Assembly: GCA_022600695.1 (NCBI GenBank)
Contig: JAHZJY010000108.1
Location: forward strand, 1-12,676
From: Actinomycetes bacterium
Lineage (GTDB): Bacteria; Actinomycetota; Actinomycetes; Mycobacteriales; Mycobacteriaceae
Direction of reading: 5' to 3'
DNA: 12,676 nucleotides
Shown piece by piece: positions 1 to 8,744 of the stretch (its first letter is position 1; every line of letters starts with the position of its first letter). Under the pieces are notes generated by a model, which saw only the letters and a program-made list of their open reading frames with translations, searched no databases and had not been told where the DNA came from. The position numbers were made by a program, and so were the translations under genes.

Positions 1-288
1 GATTCGCTACTGCAGTTGGCCGGTGACGCCGGGTTCGCGGTCGAGGAGCGCAAGATCGACGTGGAGGAGTGGCGCAAGGGGGTGGCCGCCGGCGAGATCA
101 CCGAGGTCTTCGCCTGCGGTACCGCGGCGGTGATCACTCCGGTGGCACAGGTGAAGTACGGCGACGGCGAGTTCGTGGTGGGTGACGGTGCGCCGGGCGA
201 GGTCACCATGGCACTGCGCGACACTCTCACCGGTATCCAGCGCGGCACCTTCGCCGACACCCATGACTGGATGACCAGGCTGGGTTGA
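1..288 (+). CDS. ilvE: Branched-chain amino acid aminotransferase, C-terminal part (5' end outside window)
   Basis: The frame is open from the first base and ends in TGA at 286-288, giving the last 95 residues of a protein that starts to the left of the window. IlvE is a PLP-dependent fold-type IV transaminase that interconverts leucine, isoleucine and valine with their keto acids in the cytoplasm. The visible segment carries the family's C-terminal features: [17 protein letters not shown] (around window residues 36-52), where the FACGTAA stretch contributes to the cofactor phosphate and substrate pocket, then [18 protein letters not shown] and the short end [10 protein letters not shown]. 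This closely resembles mycobacterial IlvE from memory. The active-site lysine is upstream and not visible. The gene converges on cobS with a 26-base gap. Confidence 0.95.
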   Translation, partial: DSLLQLAGDAGFAVEERKIDVEEWRKGVAAGEITEVFACGTAAVITPVAQVKYGDGEFVVGDGAPGEVTMALRDTLTGIQRGTFADTHDWMTRLG

Positions 289-308
289 GCGAACCCCTGC
301 CGGGTCGC
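289..308. terminator. Weak hairpin between convergent ilvE and cobS
   Basis: The 26-base gap between the two stop codons contains GCGA-a-CCC, a 5-base loop CTGCC, then GGGTCGC. This is a 7-bp stem with one bulged A. No T-rich tract follows on either strand, so it would be a poor intrinsic terminator by classical rules. The position between convergent genes is the main support. Confidence 0.3.
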
Positions 309-314
309 GTGCCG

Positions 315-1061
315 TCAGGGCCTGATCGCCAGGCCGATCAGCGTGAGAGCGGTGGTCAGTTCGATTGCCGCGCCCATCACATCCCCGGTGATACCGCCGA
401 GCCTGCGCACACAGTGCGCGATCAGCACCACCGCACCGAGCAGGGCCACGATCACGACGGCGGGGCCCTGCCAGGGCCGTGGTGTCGCCAGCGCGGCGAA
501 TCCGGCCACCGCCAGAACCCAACCGGCCGCCAGTTTCCGGGACTGGGTGCCGGCCACCAGTGCGCCCAGGCTGCTGCCCGCGGCGGCCGGGACACCTCGG
601 CTGCCGGCCAGCACGGCCGCCACCCGCCCGGCGGCCACCGCGGTCACCGCGCCCGCGGTCGCCGGCCACCCCGGCGGTAGCGCCGCGAAGGCGGCGGCCT
701 GACACAGCAGGGTCAGGGCGATCGCGGCGGCACCGAACGGCCCGGTGGAGCCGTCCCGCATCACCGCCAGCGCGCGCTCCGGCGGCCCGTAACAGCCCAG
801 GCCGTCCGCGGTGTCGGCCAACCCGTCGAGGTGCAGTCCGCGGGTCAGCAGCAGCAGGGCGCCCGCCGCCGCCGCCCCGACCAGCAGGTTGTGCGGACCG
901 AACGCCCACTGACCGGCCCACAGGATGGCCGCGGCAGCCAAGCCGAGCGCCACCCCGACCAGCGGCAACGCACTGACGGTCGCCCGGCCGGGCCCGCGAC
1001 CGCCGTGCCGGGCCGGGAGGACCGTGCCGAACGCGAAAGCGCTTGCCACGCCGGAGATCAC
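315..1061 (-). CDS. cobS: Adenosylcobinamide-GDP ribazoletransferase (cobalamin synthase)
   Basis: CobS is an integral membrane enzyme that joins adenosylcobinamide-GDP to alpha-ribazole (phosphate), the last joining step of cobalamin nucleotide-loop assembly. The 248-residue protein has the usual family length. It is rich in hydrophobic helices and contains the acidic motif DGLADTADG (residues 79-87), followed by RDGSTGPFG (102-110), both hallmarks of the family; the aspartates are expected to bind Mg2+. The start is GTG at 1061-1059, chosen because it overlaps the cobT stop in the four bases GTGA and because the N-terminus [18 protein letters not shown] matches the family's start. There is no Shine-Dalgarno sequence of its own, so translational coupling to cobT is likely. 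It is the last gene of the operon and ends facing ilvE. Confidence 0.95.
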   Translation of the reverse strand: MISGVASAFAFGTVLPARHGGRGPGRATVSALPLVGVALGLAAAAILWAGQWAFGPHNLLVGAAAAGALLLLTRGLHLDGLADTADGLGCYGPPERALAVMRDGSTGPFGAAAIALTLLCQAAAFAALPPGWPATAGAVTAVAAGRVAAVLAGSRGVPAAAGSSLGALVAGTQSRKLAAGWVLAVAGFAALATPRPWQGPAVVIVALLGAVVLIAHCVRRLGGITGDVMGAAIELTTALTLIGLAIRP

Positions 1062-2113
1062 GGGGCGGCTGGGCTTGCGGGCCCGGATATCCCAGCATCG
1101 TCGAAGGTGGCCATCGACGCCAGTACGGCCACCGCCGCGCGGACGATCGGCAGCGCCACCGCAGCGCCGGTGCCCTCACCGAGCCGCAGTCCCAGGTCGA
1201 CGATCGGTTCGAGTCCTAGCTGGGACAGGGCAAGAGCGTGCGCGGGCTCGGGGGAGCGGTGTCCAGCCCGCCACCACAGCCGGGCGCCCGGTGCCATCCG
1301 TTCGGCAACCAGCGCCGCCGCGGTCACCACCAGCCCATCCAGCAATAACGGGGTTCTCCGCAGGGCGGCTTGGGCGCAGAACCCGGCCATCGCGGCAAGG
1401 TCGGCGCCGCCGCATACGGCCAGCAGTGCAACCGGATCCGAGCGCACCGACCCGGCCCGGTAAAGCGCGTCGCGTACCGCCGCGGTCTTCCGCGACCAGC
1501 CCGCGTCATCGATACCGGTGCCCCGTCCGACTGCCAGCACCGGTTCGGTGTCGGTCAGCGCCGCGACCAATGTCGTTGCCGCGGTGGTGTTCCCGATACC
1601 CATATCGCCGGCGATCAGCAGGTCGGCACCGGAGTCGACCTCCTCGTCGGCAACCCGGCGGCCGACTGCAACCGCAGCGGTCGTGTCGTCGTGGCTCAGC
1701 GCGTCCTCGGCTGCGATATTTCCACTGGATCGGCGGACCTTGTAGATCGCAGCCTCAGCGCGGGTGTCGCGGTCCACGGCCACATCGACGGCCCGGACGG
1801 TCGCGCCGGCCACCTCGGCCAGGACGTTGACCGCCGCCCGGCCATCCTCGATCATGTCGAGCATCTGGGCGGTCACCTCGGCCGGGTAGGCCGATACACC
1901 TTGCCCGGCAACCCCGTGGTCGCCGGCGAACACCACCACCCTGGCATGTTCGAATTGTCTTGGCGGGCAGTGTCCCTGGCATGCGGAGACCCACACCGAA
2001 AGATCTTCCAGCCGGCCGAGCGCGCCGCGCGGTTTGGTCAACAGATCCTGTCGGCGCCGGGCCGCCGCTGCGACCCGGCCATCCGGCGGGGCGATATCGT
2101 CGAACCCGGTCAT
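1058..2113 (-). CDS. cobT: Nicotinate-nucleotide--dimethylbenzimidazole phosphoribosyltransferase
   Basis: CobT makes alpha-ribazole phosphate from nicotinate mononucleotide and a lower-ligand base such as dimethylbenzimidazole, supplying the nucleotide that CobS attaches. From the start chosen here the protein has 351 residues, the usual size. Family motifs in order are [16 protein letters not shown] (from about residue 62), GDMGIGNTT (about 165-173), [11 protein letters not shown], and the near C-terminal GEGTGA (312-317), whose Glu313 corresponds to the catalytic glutamate of the family. The frame is open 33 bases further upstream to 2146, but ATG at 2113-2111 overlaps the cobU stop as ATGA and gives an N-terminus ([11 protein letters not shown]) in line with the family, so I prefer it. 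No separate ribosome site is visible, which suggests coupled translation. Confidence 0.95.
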   Translation of the reverse strand: MTGFDDIAPPDGRVAAAARRRQDLLTKPRGALGRLEDLSVWVSACQGHCPPRQFEHARVVVFAGDHGVAGQGVSAYPAEVTAQMLDMIEDGRAAVNVLAEVAGATVRAVDVAVDRDTRAEAAIYKVRRSSGNIAAEDALSHDDTTAAVAVGRRVADEEVDSGADLLIAGDMGIGNTTAATTLVAALTDTEPVLAVGRGTGIDDAGWSRKTAAVRDALYRAGSVRSDPVALLAVCGGADLAAMAGFCAQAALRRTPLLLDGLVVTAAALVAERMAPGARLWWRAGHRSPEPAHALALSQLGLEPIVDLGLRLGEGTGAAVALPIVRAAVAVLASMATFDDAGISGPASPAAP

Positions 2114-2655
2114 CCGGGCACCGTCAGCACCGCCGGCTTGACCCACAGCGGTTGACCGGCGACGATCAGCACCACGCGGTCACAGCAATCGGCGAGTAGC
2201 TGGTTCAGCGTCCCCAATTCGTCGGCAAACCGGCGTCCTACCTCGGTTTCCGGCACCACCGTCAGCCCGACCTCCGGACTGACCAGGACCAGATCCGCGG
2301 CCACGGCACCGACTGCGGTCAGCAGATCATCGACATCGGCATCGACCGACTCGGCGGTCCAGCCACGATGGTCGAGGGTCGCGGTGAGCCAGCCGCCGAG
2401 ATCGTCGACCAGTGCCGGGGTCCCGGGGTCGGCGCGCAACTCGGCCGCCACATCCGCGGTTTCGACGGTGTGCCACCACGGCGGGCGGCGTCGGCGGTGT
2501 GCGGCGATTCGCTGCTCCCAGTCCGGGTCGGCATCGGGTACGCGGCCGGTGGCGATATAGCGCACCGTGTCGCACGAACCGGGACTCCCGCCGATGGCGG
2601 ACTCGGCCCACCGCGACTTTCCCGACCGGATACCGCCCAGAACCAGGGTGCGCAC
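2110..2655 (-). CDS. cobU: Bifunctional adenosylcobinamide kinase / adenosylcobinamide-phosphate guanylyltransferase
   Basis: CobU phosphorylates adenosylcobinamide and then transfers GMP to it, producing the activated AdoCbi-GDP used by CobS. The 181-residue protein begins with the P-loop GGIRSGKS (residues 7-14). The motif [17 protein letters not shown] (from residue 49) contains His53, at the place of the histidine that is guanylylated in the enterobacterial enzyme. The C-terminal [20 protein letters not shown] is the family's closing motif. The start is GTG at 2655-2653, immediately before RTLVLGG, the expected first beta strand. The gene begins 7 bases after the DUF3043 stop and overlaps cobT by four bases. 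In M. tuberculosis, as I recall, cobU lies at a different locus (with cobQ), so the complete UTS set here is a difference from that species. Confidence 0.95.
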   Translation of the reverse strand: MRTLVLGGIRSGKSRWAESAIGGSPGSCDTVRYIATGRVPDADPDWEQRIAAHRRRRPPWWHTVETADVAAELRADPGTPALVDDLGGWLTATLDHRGWTAESVDADVDDLLTAVGAVAADLVLVSPEVGLTVVPETEVGRRFADELGTLNQLLADCCDRVVLIVAGQPLWVKPAVLTVPG

Positions 2656-2662
2656 GCGCCGC

Positions 2663-3325
2663 TCAGAGGACTTGGTCGCCGCGGGAGACCTGAGGCCTGG
2701 GCGCCCGCATCCGGCGCAACTGGGAGGCCCGTCCCACCGCGTACAAACCGAGCTTGAACCGGGTTTCGCCGTGGTCGGGGAATTTCGCGTCGACGGCGCG
2801 GTTCACCTTGCGGGACAAAAGGACGGCGTCAATACCCATCAGCACCAGCAGCGTCAGCATCGCCGGTGAGGTGTAGTACTGAAGTTGGGGCATCGCCATC
2901 ACGACGAACAGGATGAACAGTGCGGACGGCATGAACAGGCCGAGCACACTGCGCCGCGAGTCGACGATGTCGCGGGCGTAGCGGCGGACCGGCCCCTGAT
3001 CGCGGGGCAGCAGATAGGCCTCCTCGCCGGCCATCATCTTCTCCCGGCGGGTGGCCATGGCGGCGCGTCGCTTGGTCTTGTCGGCCCGGCGTTCCTCCTT
3101 GGTCATTGTTCGGCGCATCTCCTTGCGCCGCTTACGGGCCTCGGAGGTGGTCTGCGGCGCCGGCGCGACCGGGCCGCGGCGTTTCGCGCTGTCATTGCGT
3201 TTGGGGGTGGGACGGCCCTTGGGGGCGGTCGTTCCCGCCGGCGCGGCCGACTCCGGGATGAGTTCGGGCTCCGGCGCACCGTCGGGTTCGTCGGCCCCAT
3301 CATTGCGGCGACCCAGAAGTTTCAT
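2663..3325 (-). CDS. DUF3043 family membrane protein (Rv2206-like)
   Basis: The function is unknown. The 220-residue protein has a disordered N-terminus rich in Pro/Ala/Glu (1-60), then a very basic, probably helical segment (about 62-100) full of Lys/Arg. Next is the conserved stretch [20 protein letters not shown] (103-122), which I recognise as typical of the actinobacterial DUF3043 family. Two predicted membrane helices follow at about 127-146 and 152-171, then a basic tail. The basic flanks suggest that both ends face the cytoplasm. It is the first gene of a leftward run ending in cobS, only 7 bases before cobU, so co-transcription is likely, although nothing in the protein suggests a cobalamin role. 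There is no Shine-Dalgarno sequence before ATG 3325-3323; a TAACCT hexamer 7 bases upstream suggests a leaderless message. Confidence 0.88.
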   Translation of the reverse strand: MKLLGRRNDGADEPDGAPEPELIPESAAPAGTTAPKGRPTPKRNDSAKRRGPVAPAPQTTSEARKRRKEMRRTMTKEERRADKTKRRAAMATRREKMMAGEEAYLLPRDQGPVRRYARDIVDSRRSVLGLFMPSALFILFVVMAMPQLQYYTSPAMLTLLVLMGIDAVLLSRKVNRAVDAKFPDHGETRFKLGLYAVGRASQLRRMRAPRPQVSRGDQVL

Positions 3326-3332
3326 ATGGTCC

Positions 3333-3338
3333 AGGTTA
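3333..3338 (-). promoter_or_regulatory. -10 hexamer TAACCT for the DUF3043-cobUTS operon, leaderless arrangement
   Basis: On the minus strand TAACCT fits the mycobacterial TANNNT consensus. It is separated by exactly 7 bases from ATG at 3325, so transcription should begin at or next to the A of the start codon. TGTCGC lies 18 bases further upstream as a weak -35 candidate. No ribosome-binding site is present, in agreement with a leaderless mRNA. The short gap also leaves no room for a cobalamin riboswitch in front of this operon. Confidence 0.55.
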
Positions 3339-3384
3339 CTTCGCCGCTCGTCCGCTGCGACATGCGACCGCGCAGCCCGAACCG

Positions 3385-3390
3385 TAGCCT
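3385..3390 (+). promoter_or_regulatory. -10 hexamer TAGCCT for the glycerate kinase gene, leaderless arrangement
   Basis: TAGCCT fits TANNNT and ends 7 bases before the ATG at 3398. This mirrors the arrangement on the opposite strand for the divergent gene, within a 72-base intergenic region. No Shine-Dalgarno sequence and no clear -35 are visible. The geometry predicts transcription starting at the first base of the start codon, and supports 3398 over the alternative in-frame ATG at 3362. Confidence 0.5.
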
Positions 3391-3397
3391 GCTGTGC

Positions 3398-4471
3398 ATG
3401 ACGGGTCTGCGGGTGCTCATCGCCCCGGATTGTTTCGGCGACAGCCTCACCGCGGTCGGGGCCGCCGGCGCCATCGTCGACGGGTGGCGCCGGGCCCGCC
3501 CCGGAGACACCCCGGTACCGGTGCCACAGTCCGACGGAGGCCCGGGCTTCGTCGACGTACTGGCCGCCCGATATCCGCAGTTACAGGTGTGCCACACGTC
3601 GGTGAGTGGTCCGCTGGACGTGGCGGTGGACGCGGCGTGGGTGTTCGACCCGGTGACCGCTACCGCCTACATCGAATGCGCGCAGGCCTGCGGGTTGGCG
3701 CTGCTGGGGGGACCGCCCACTGCGCATACCGCGGTGGCCGCCCACAGCAGGGGAGTGGGTCAGCTGATCGACGCGGCCGTGGGAGGCGGCGCGCGCACCG
3801 TCGTCGTCGGACTCGGCGGCAGTGGCTGTACCGACGGCGGCCGCGGCATGGTGGAGGCTCTCGGCGGTGTCGAGGAGGCGCGCCGCAAGACCGCCGGTGT
3901 CGGGGTCATCGCGGCCACGGATGTCGAGCATCCGTTGTTGGGGCCGGCCGGAGCGGCACGGGTCTTCGGCCCGCAGAAGGGCGCCGACCCCGCCACCGTC
4001 GAGTTGCTGGAGGCCCGCCTGACCACCTGGGCCGGGCAACTCGAGGCGGCTTGTGGGTGTGCTGTCGCCGGTGTGCCCGGCGCCGGTGCGGCCGGCGGAC
4101 TGGGCGCGGCACTGTTGGCACTCGGGGGACGTCGCGAATCAGGGGCCGCCCTGATCGCCGGCCACACCGGAATACCCGCGGAGTTGGCCGTCGCGGATCT
4201 GGTGGTGACCGGAGAGGGGCGGCTGGACGACCAGTCGCTGCACGGCAAAGTCGTCGGTGCGCTGGCCGCGGCGGCCGGATCGCGTGCGGTCCCAGTCGTG
4301 GTGCTCGCCGGTCAGGTGGCTCTCGGGCCGCAGGCTCTGCAGGCGGCGGGGATCTCGGCGGCGTATTCGCTGTCCGATTACGCAGGTTCGGTGGCGCTCG
4401 CGATGGCCGACGCTGCCGGGCAGCTCTCCGGGCTGGCCCGGCGCACGGCGGGGGCACTGGCGCGGGAATAG
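3398..4471 (+). CDS. Glycerate kinase family protein (GlxK-like, Rv2205c-like)
   Basis: Members of this family phosphorylate D-glycerate with ATP in glyoxylate/serine-linked carbon metabolism. The 357-residue protein shows the family pattern: [13 protein letters not shown] near the N-terminus (compare the usual APDSFKGSLSA), [14 protein letters not shown] (138-151), VFGPQKGA (189-196), a glycine-rich [15 protein letters not shown] (228-242) and [14 protein letters not shown] (271-284). Some usual residues differ: Cys12 for Ser, Gly14-Asp15 where Lys-Gly is common, and QSDGGPGF (44-51) where ADGGEGT is typical. Substrate identity is therefore less certain than family membership. The frame stays open far upstream (to 2885), but that part is the complement of the DUF3043 gene. 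ATG 3398 places the family motif directly at the N-terminus and fits the leaderless promoter. The erpA-like gene follows 90 bases later. Confidence 0.85.
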   Translation: MTGLRVLIAPDCFGDSLTAVGAAGAIVDGWRRARPGDTPVPVPQSDGGPGFVDVLAARYPQLQVCHTSVSGPLDVAVDAAWVFDPVTATAYIECAQACGLALLGGPPTAHTAVAAHSRGVGQLIDAAVGGGARTVVVGLGGSGCTDGGRGMVEALGGVEEARRKTAGVGVIAATDVEHPLLGPAGAARVFGPQKGADPATVELLEARLTTWAGQLEAACGCAVAGVPGAGAAGGLGAALLALGGRRESGAALIAGHTGIPAELAVADLVVTGEGRLDDQSLHGKVVGALAAAAGSRAVPVVVLAGQVALGPQALQAAGISAAYSLSDYAGSVALAMADAAGQLSGLARRTAGALARE

Positions 4472-4561
4472 TCCGGACACCAGGTACCGTTGTCCGAAAG
4501 GCCATCATGCACATCCCACCTGCACATCCCAACGGCCCGGAATGATCCGCGAGGAGATCTC
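4472..4561 (+). promoter_or_regulatory. Leader of the ErpA-like gene: inverted repeat, tandem 13-base repeat and Shine-Dalgarno
   Basis: The 90 bases between the glycerate kinase stop and the next ATG hold three visible elements. CGGACA (4474-4479) and TGTCCG (4491-4496) form an inverted repeat enclosing GGTACC and a TACCGT hexamer that could act as a -10. TGCACATCCCACC (4508-4520) is followed directly by TGCACATCCCAAC (4521-4533), a near-perfect tandem duplication. GAGGAG (4551-4556) lies 5 bases before ATG 4562 and fixes that start. Whether the repeats bind a regulator is unknown. Confidence 0.45.
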
Positions 4562-4945
4562 ATGAGTGACGAAACGGCTACCGCGACCGAACCGCAGACG
4601 ACCGACGCCGGCGCCGAAACCCATGGCGCAATCCTGACCGACGACGCCGCCGCGAAGGCCAAGGCGCTGCTGGATCAGGAGGGTCGCGACGACCTGGCGC
4701 TGCGGATCGCCGTGCAGCCCGGCGGGTGCGCAGGCCTGCGCTACAACCTGTTCTTCGATGACCGCGTTCTCGACGGGGACCTGACCGCGGAGTTCGGTGG
4801 GGTCACCCTGACCGTGGACCGGATGAGCGCACCGTACATCCAGGGCGCCAGCATCGACTTCGTCGACACCATCGAGAAGCAGGGGTTCACCATCGACAAC
4901 CCCAATGCCACCGGTTCCTGCGCCTGCGGCGACTCGTTCAACTGA
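4562..4945 (+). CDS. erpA: A-type iron-sulfur cluster insertion protein (ErpA/IscA/HesB family, Rv2204c-like)
   Basis: A-type carriers receive Fe-S clusters from the assembly scaffold and hand them to apoproteins. The 127-residue protein has a flexible acidic N-terminus (1-22) and the HesB-like domain. The three cluster-binding cysteines are in place: Cys56 in QPGGCAGLRYNL, and Cys120 and Cys122 in the C-terminal SCACGDSF. This is the C-x63-C-x-C arrangement of the family. The start at 4562 is set by the strong GAGGAG site; an upstream in-frame ATG at 4490 would add 24 residues that do not resemble the family. A role in maturing respiratory Fe-S proteins such as the Rieske subunit of the bcc complex encoded nearby would be reasonable, but that is inferred from proximity only. 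The symbol reflects the family; SufA/IscA-type naming is also possible. Confidence 0.9.
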   Translation: MSDETATATEPQTTDAGAETHGAILTDDAAAKAKALLDQEGRDDLALRIAVQPGGCAGLRYNLFFDDRVLDGDLTAEFGGVTLTVDRMSAPYIQGASIDFVDTIEKQGFTIDNPNATGSCACGDSFN

Positions 4946-4958
4946 TCGGATAACCGCT

Positions 4959-4982
4959 CCGCCGCACTGCGCCGCGCGGCGG
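4959..4982. terminator. GC hairpin between convergent erpA-like gene and membrane protein gene
   Basis: CCGCCGC (4959-4965) and GCGGCGG (4976-4982) are perfectly complementary, forming a 7-bp all-GC stem with a 10-base loop in the 49-base gap between two facing stop codons. No clear T tract follows on either strand. It may serve as a bidirectional terminator of the weak type common in high-GC actinobacteria. Confidence 0.35.
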
Positions 4983-4994
4983 TCCGGCAGCGAT

Positions 4995-5627
4995 TCAATA
5001 CTGCGCGGTGGTCCGCAGCAGATACGAGCAGACCAGCAACCGGTTGTCCTGACGGAGCAGTTGCGCGACGCCCTGCTCCTCCTCCCGGTCGTTGCGCGAC
5101 AGCGACGCGGGCGCCACCTTCATGGTGAACAGCACCTGCGCCTGATAGGCAGAGCTCAGCACGATCTTGTCGATCGAGACGACCTCCGCCCGGCTGAACT
5201 GGCTGCGGAACGCATCGCTGGCCAGCCGGGCCAGTGCCAGGTCGGACTTGCTGTCCGCAATGGCGTCGAACATCCCGCACAGATTGTTCTGGGCGACGGT
5301 CTCGGTATCCCGGTCCGATAGCGCGGTCAGATAGTTCTGGATCGCGGTCCTGGCCGCGGCGTCGGTGAATGCCCCCGGTCCGGTACCGGCGCGGCTACCG
5401 CCGAAGATGAGCGCCGCGGTGACCAGAGCGACGACCAGGACCAGGCCCAACAGCCCCCACAGCAGTGCCCGGCCACGCCGGGGCGGCTCGGGATAGTTCA
5501 CCGGCGGAGGCAGCGGGCCGGGGTATCCGCCTGGATAGGGGAAGGTTTGTGCCGGGTAGATGGGCTGGCCCGGAAACGGGGGACCCTCGGCGCCACCCGG
5601 TTGGTACGGCGGATACGGGCCGGCCAT
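4995..5627 (-). CDS. Single-pass membrane protein with proline-rich cytoplasmic head (Rv2203-like)
   Basis: The function is not known. The 210-residue protein starts with a Pro/Tyr/Gly-rich segment (1-50: PYPPYQPGG, PYPGGYPGPLPPP). A basic patch and one membrane helix follow at about 54-76, then an extracytoplasmic domain (about 85-210). The outer domain starts AARTAIQNYLTALSDRDTETV, which resembles the small NTF2-like folds found behind single anchors in many mycobacterial proteins; that fold is a guess. Cys117 and Cys200 could form a disulfide. No signal-peptidase or lipobox site is visible, so the helix is probably a stable anchor with the head inside. ATG 5627-5625 is preceded by AGGAGA (complement of 5636-5641) at good spacing. 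The gene is divergent from adoK, with 154 bases between them. Confidence 0.85.
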   Translation of the reverse strand: MAGPYPPYQPGGAEGPPFPGQPIYPAQTFPYPGGYPGPLPPPVNYPEPPRRGRALLWGLLGLVLVVALVTAALIFGGSRAGTGPGAFTDAAARTAIQNYLTALSDRDTETVAQNNLCGMFDAIADSKSDLALARLASDAFRSQFSRAEVVSIDKIVLSSAYQAQVLFTMKVAPASLSRNDREEEQGVAQLLRQDNRLLVCSYLLRTTAQY

Positions 5628-6762
<1,135 letters not shown>

Positions 6763-6781
6763 CCATGGCGATCAGCCGACG

Positions 6782-8737
6782 TCATAACTGCACCGGGTAG
6801 CGCGGTTCGCTGATCTGCGGTTCCACGCTGCGCTCCACGAAGATCGCGTACCAGAGCAGGAAGATCAGCACTGTCCACAGCCGCCTGCTGTGGTCGGCTT
6901 CACCGGCCCGGTGCTCGTCGAGCATCCTGCGTACGGTGGCGAGGTTCACCAGGTGGTCGGCCTGCGAGACGTCGATCATCCGGTAGGCCCAGTCCATCAG
7001 TTCACCGGCGCGCAGCCAATGTCGGATCGGCACCGGGAAGCCGAGTTTTGCGCGGTTGAGCACATGCGCCGGCACGACCGGCTCCAGCGCGCGCCGCAGC
7101 GCGTACTTGGTGGTGGTTCGGGTGATCTTCTGGTCGAACGGCAGCCGTGAGGCGACCGCGAACACCTCCGGGTCCAGAAACGGAACCCGCAGTTCCAGGG
7201 AGTTGGCCATCGTCATCTTGTCGGCTTTGACCAGGATGTCCCCGCGCAGCCAGGTGAACAGGTCGGTGTGCTGCATCCGGGCCACCGGATCCCACCCCTG
7301 CGACTCGGCGTAGACGGCGGCGGTGATGTCGGTGTGGGTCCATCGCGGGGAGAAGCCGGGCAGCACCGTCCGCAATTGATCGTCGGAGAAACTCCGGGCG
7401 TTTCCGTAGTAGCGCTGCTCAAGGGTCAGCGACCCGCGGTGCAGCAGACTCTTGCCGCGCATCCCTTCCGGCAATGGTTTCGAAGCCTTGCCCAGTGATG
7501 TGCGCACCCGCCGGGGCAGGTAGTCGAAAGCTTTGAGCGACAGTGGTTCCCGGTAGATCGTGTAGCCGCCGAACAGCTCATCGGCGCCTTCGCCGGAGAG
7601 CACGACCTTGACGTGCTTGCGCGCCTCGCGGGCGATGAAGAACAGCGGGACCAGCGCCGGGTCGGCCACCGGTTCGTCGAGGTACCAGACGATCTCCGGG
7701 AGAGCGGCGACGAACTCCGCCTGACTGACGACCTTGGCGATATGCCGTGCGCCGATCGCCTCGGCTGATGCGACGGCGACGTCGACCTCGGAGAAACCTT
7801 CCCGTTCGAAACCGGTGGTGAAGGTGATCAGCCGGGGATTGTGCCGGATGGCCAGCGCCGCGATGGCGGTGGAATCGATACCCCCGGACAGAAACGCCCC
7901 GACGGTGACATCGGCCCGCATGTGCTTCGCCACCGAGTCCTCCAGGACGGCGGTGATCTCGTCGTAGCGCGCCTGGGCCCCGCCGGCCGGGAACGGCACG
8001 GCGGCAAACCGGGGCCGGAAGTACCGGGTCACCTCCGGGGCCTGGCCGGGGCGGATCACCGCGTAACAGCCCGACTCCAGTCGCCGGACTCCCCGATGCA
8101 GCGTCTCCGGTTCGGGCACATACTGCAGAACCGTGTAGTGCTGCAGCGCCCGGATATCGATATCGGTATCCAGGCCGAGGACGTCGCTGAGGCCGAGCAG
8201 GCATTTCTTCTCGCTGCCCACCGCGGTCCCGCCCGGGCCGGTGGCCATGAACAGTGGCTTGATACCGAACGGATCGCGCGCGCAGAACAGTTCGCCGAGT
8301 GCGGTGTCCCACAGCGCGAACGCGAACATGCCGCGCAGCCGGGTCAGCGCCCCGGTGCCCCAATAGTGGTAGGCGGCGGCGATCGCCTCGCCGTCCCCGT
8401 CGGTGGTGAAGGCGGCGCCGTGCTGCTCGGCCAGTTCTGCCCGCAGTTCGAGGTAGTTGTAGACCTCCCCGTTGAACACCAGAACGTAACGCTCCGGCTC
8501 TTCCGGCGGACCCCAGCGCAGCGGTTGATGGGAATGCGCGATATCGATGATCGAGAGCCGGTTGAAGCCGAGGACGACGGTCCCGGCAGCCGCCGGGGTC
8601 CCGGTGGCATCGGTCCAGGTGCCCGGTTCGTCGGGACCCCGGTGACGCATCAGGTGTGAGGAACCGGCGACGGCCTCGACCGTGCCGCTGTCGATCACAC
8701 CGGCCGCGGGTCCTACCAGGGCAATCAGTCCGCACAT
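6782..8737 (-). CDS. asnB: Asparagine synthetase, glutamine-hydrolysing (class II)
   Basis: AsnB makes asparagine from aspartate, ATP and glutamine-derived ammonia in the cytoplasm. The 651-residue protein has both domains. The N-terminal Ntn glutaminase domain starts with the nucleophile Cys2 (MCGLIALVG) and contains RHRGPDEPGT (31-40), VFNGEVYNYLELR (87-99) and ARDPFGIKPLF (153-163). The synthetase domain has the ATP PP-loop SGGIDST (284-290) and SGEGADELFGGY (381-392). The length matches the mycobacterial type, which has a longer C-terminus than E. coli AsnB. Such enzymes are also known to amidate cell-wall precursors in some relatives, so free aspartate is the most probable but not the only possible substrate. 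ATG 8737-8735 is required to expose Cys2; no Shine-Dalgarno sequence precedes it (see promoter entry). Confidence 0.95.
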   Translation of the reverse strand: MCGLIALVGPAAGVIDSGTVEAVAGSSHLMRHRGPDEPGTWTDATGTPAAAGTVVLGFNRLSIIDIAHSHQPLRWGPPEEPERYVLVFNGEVYNYLELRAELAEQHGAAFTTDGDGEAIAAAYHYWGTGALTRLRGMFAFALWDTALGELFCARDPFGIKPLFMATGPGGTAVGSEKKCLLGLSDVLGLDTDIDIRALQHYTVLQYVPEPETLHRGVRRLESGCYAVIRPGQAPEVTRYFRPRFAAVPFPAGGAQARYDEITAVLEDSVAKHMRADVTVGAFLSGGIDSTAIAALAIRHNPRLITFTTGFEREGFSEVDVAVASAEAIGARHIAKVVSQAEFVAALPEIVWYLDEPVADPALVPLFFIAREARKHVKVVLSGEGADELFGGYTIYREPLSLKAFDYLPRRVRTSLGKASKPLPEGMRGKSLLHRGSLTLEQRYYGNARSFSDDQLRTVLPGFSPRWTHTDITAAVYAESQGWDPVARMQHTDLFTWLRGDILVKADKMTMANSLELRVPFLDPEVFAVASRLPFDQKITRTTTKYALRRALEPVVPAHVLNRAKLGFPVPIRHWLRAGELMDWAYRMIDVSQADHLVNLATVRRMLDEHRAGEADHSRRLWTVLIFLLWYAIFVERSVEPQISEPRYPVQL

Positions 8738-8744
8738 CCGGCTC

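Noticed and set aside
1370..2155. Plus-strand 261-codon frame opposite cobT
   Set aside because: Antisense shadow of cobT, which has all catalytic motifs on the minus strand.
2885..3397. Upstream extension of the glycerate kinase frame
   Set aside because: It is the complement of the DUF3043 coding region; the family motif begins directly at ATG 3398.
3326..3397. Cobalamin riboswitch ahead of the cob operon
   Set aside because: Only 72 bases separate the divergent genes, no conserved B12-box-like structure is seen, and the promoter appears to leave no leader.
3394..4545. Plus-strand 383-codon frame overlapping glycerate kinase
   Set aside because: Very Arg/Gly-rich, out of frame with recognised kinase motifs; a shadow.
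6763..6781. Terminator between adoK and asnB
   Set aside because: The 19-base gap has no inverted repeat able to form a stem.
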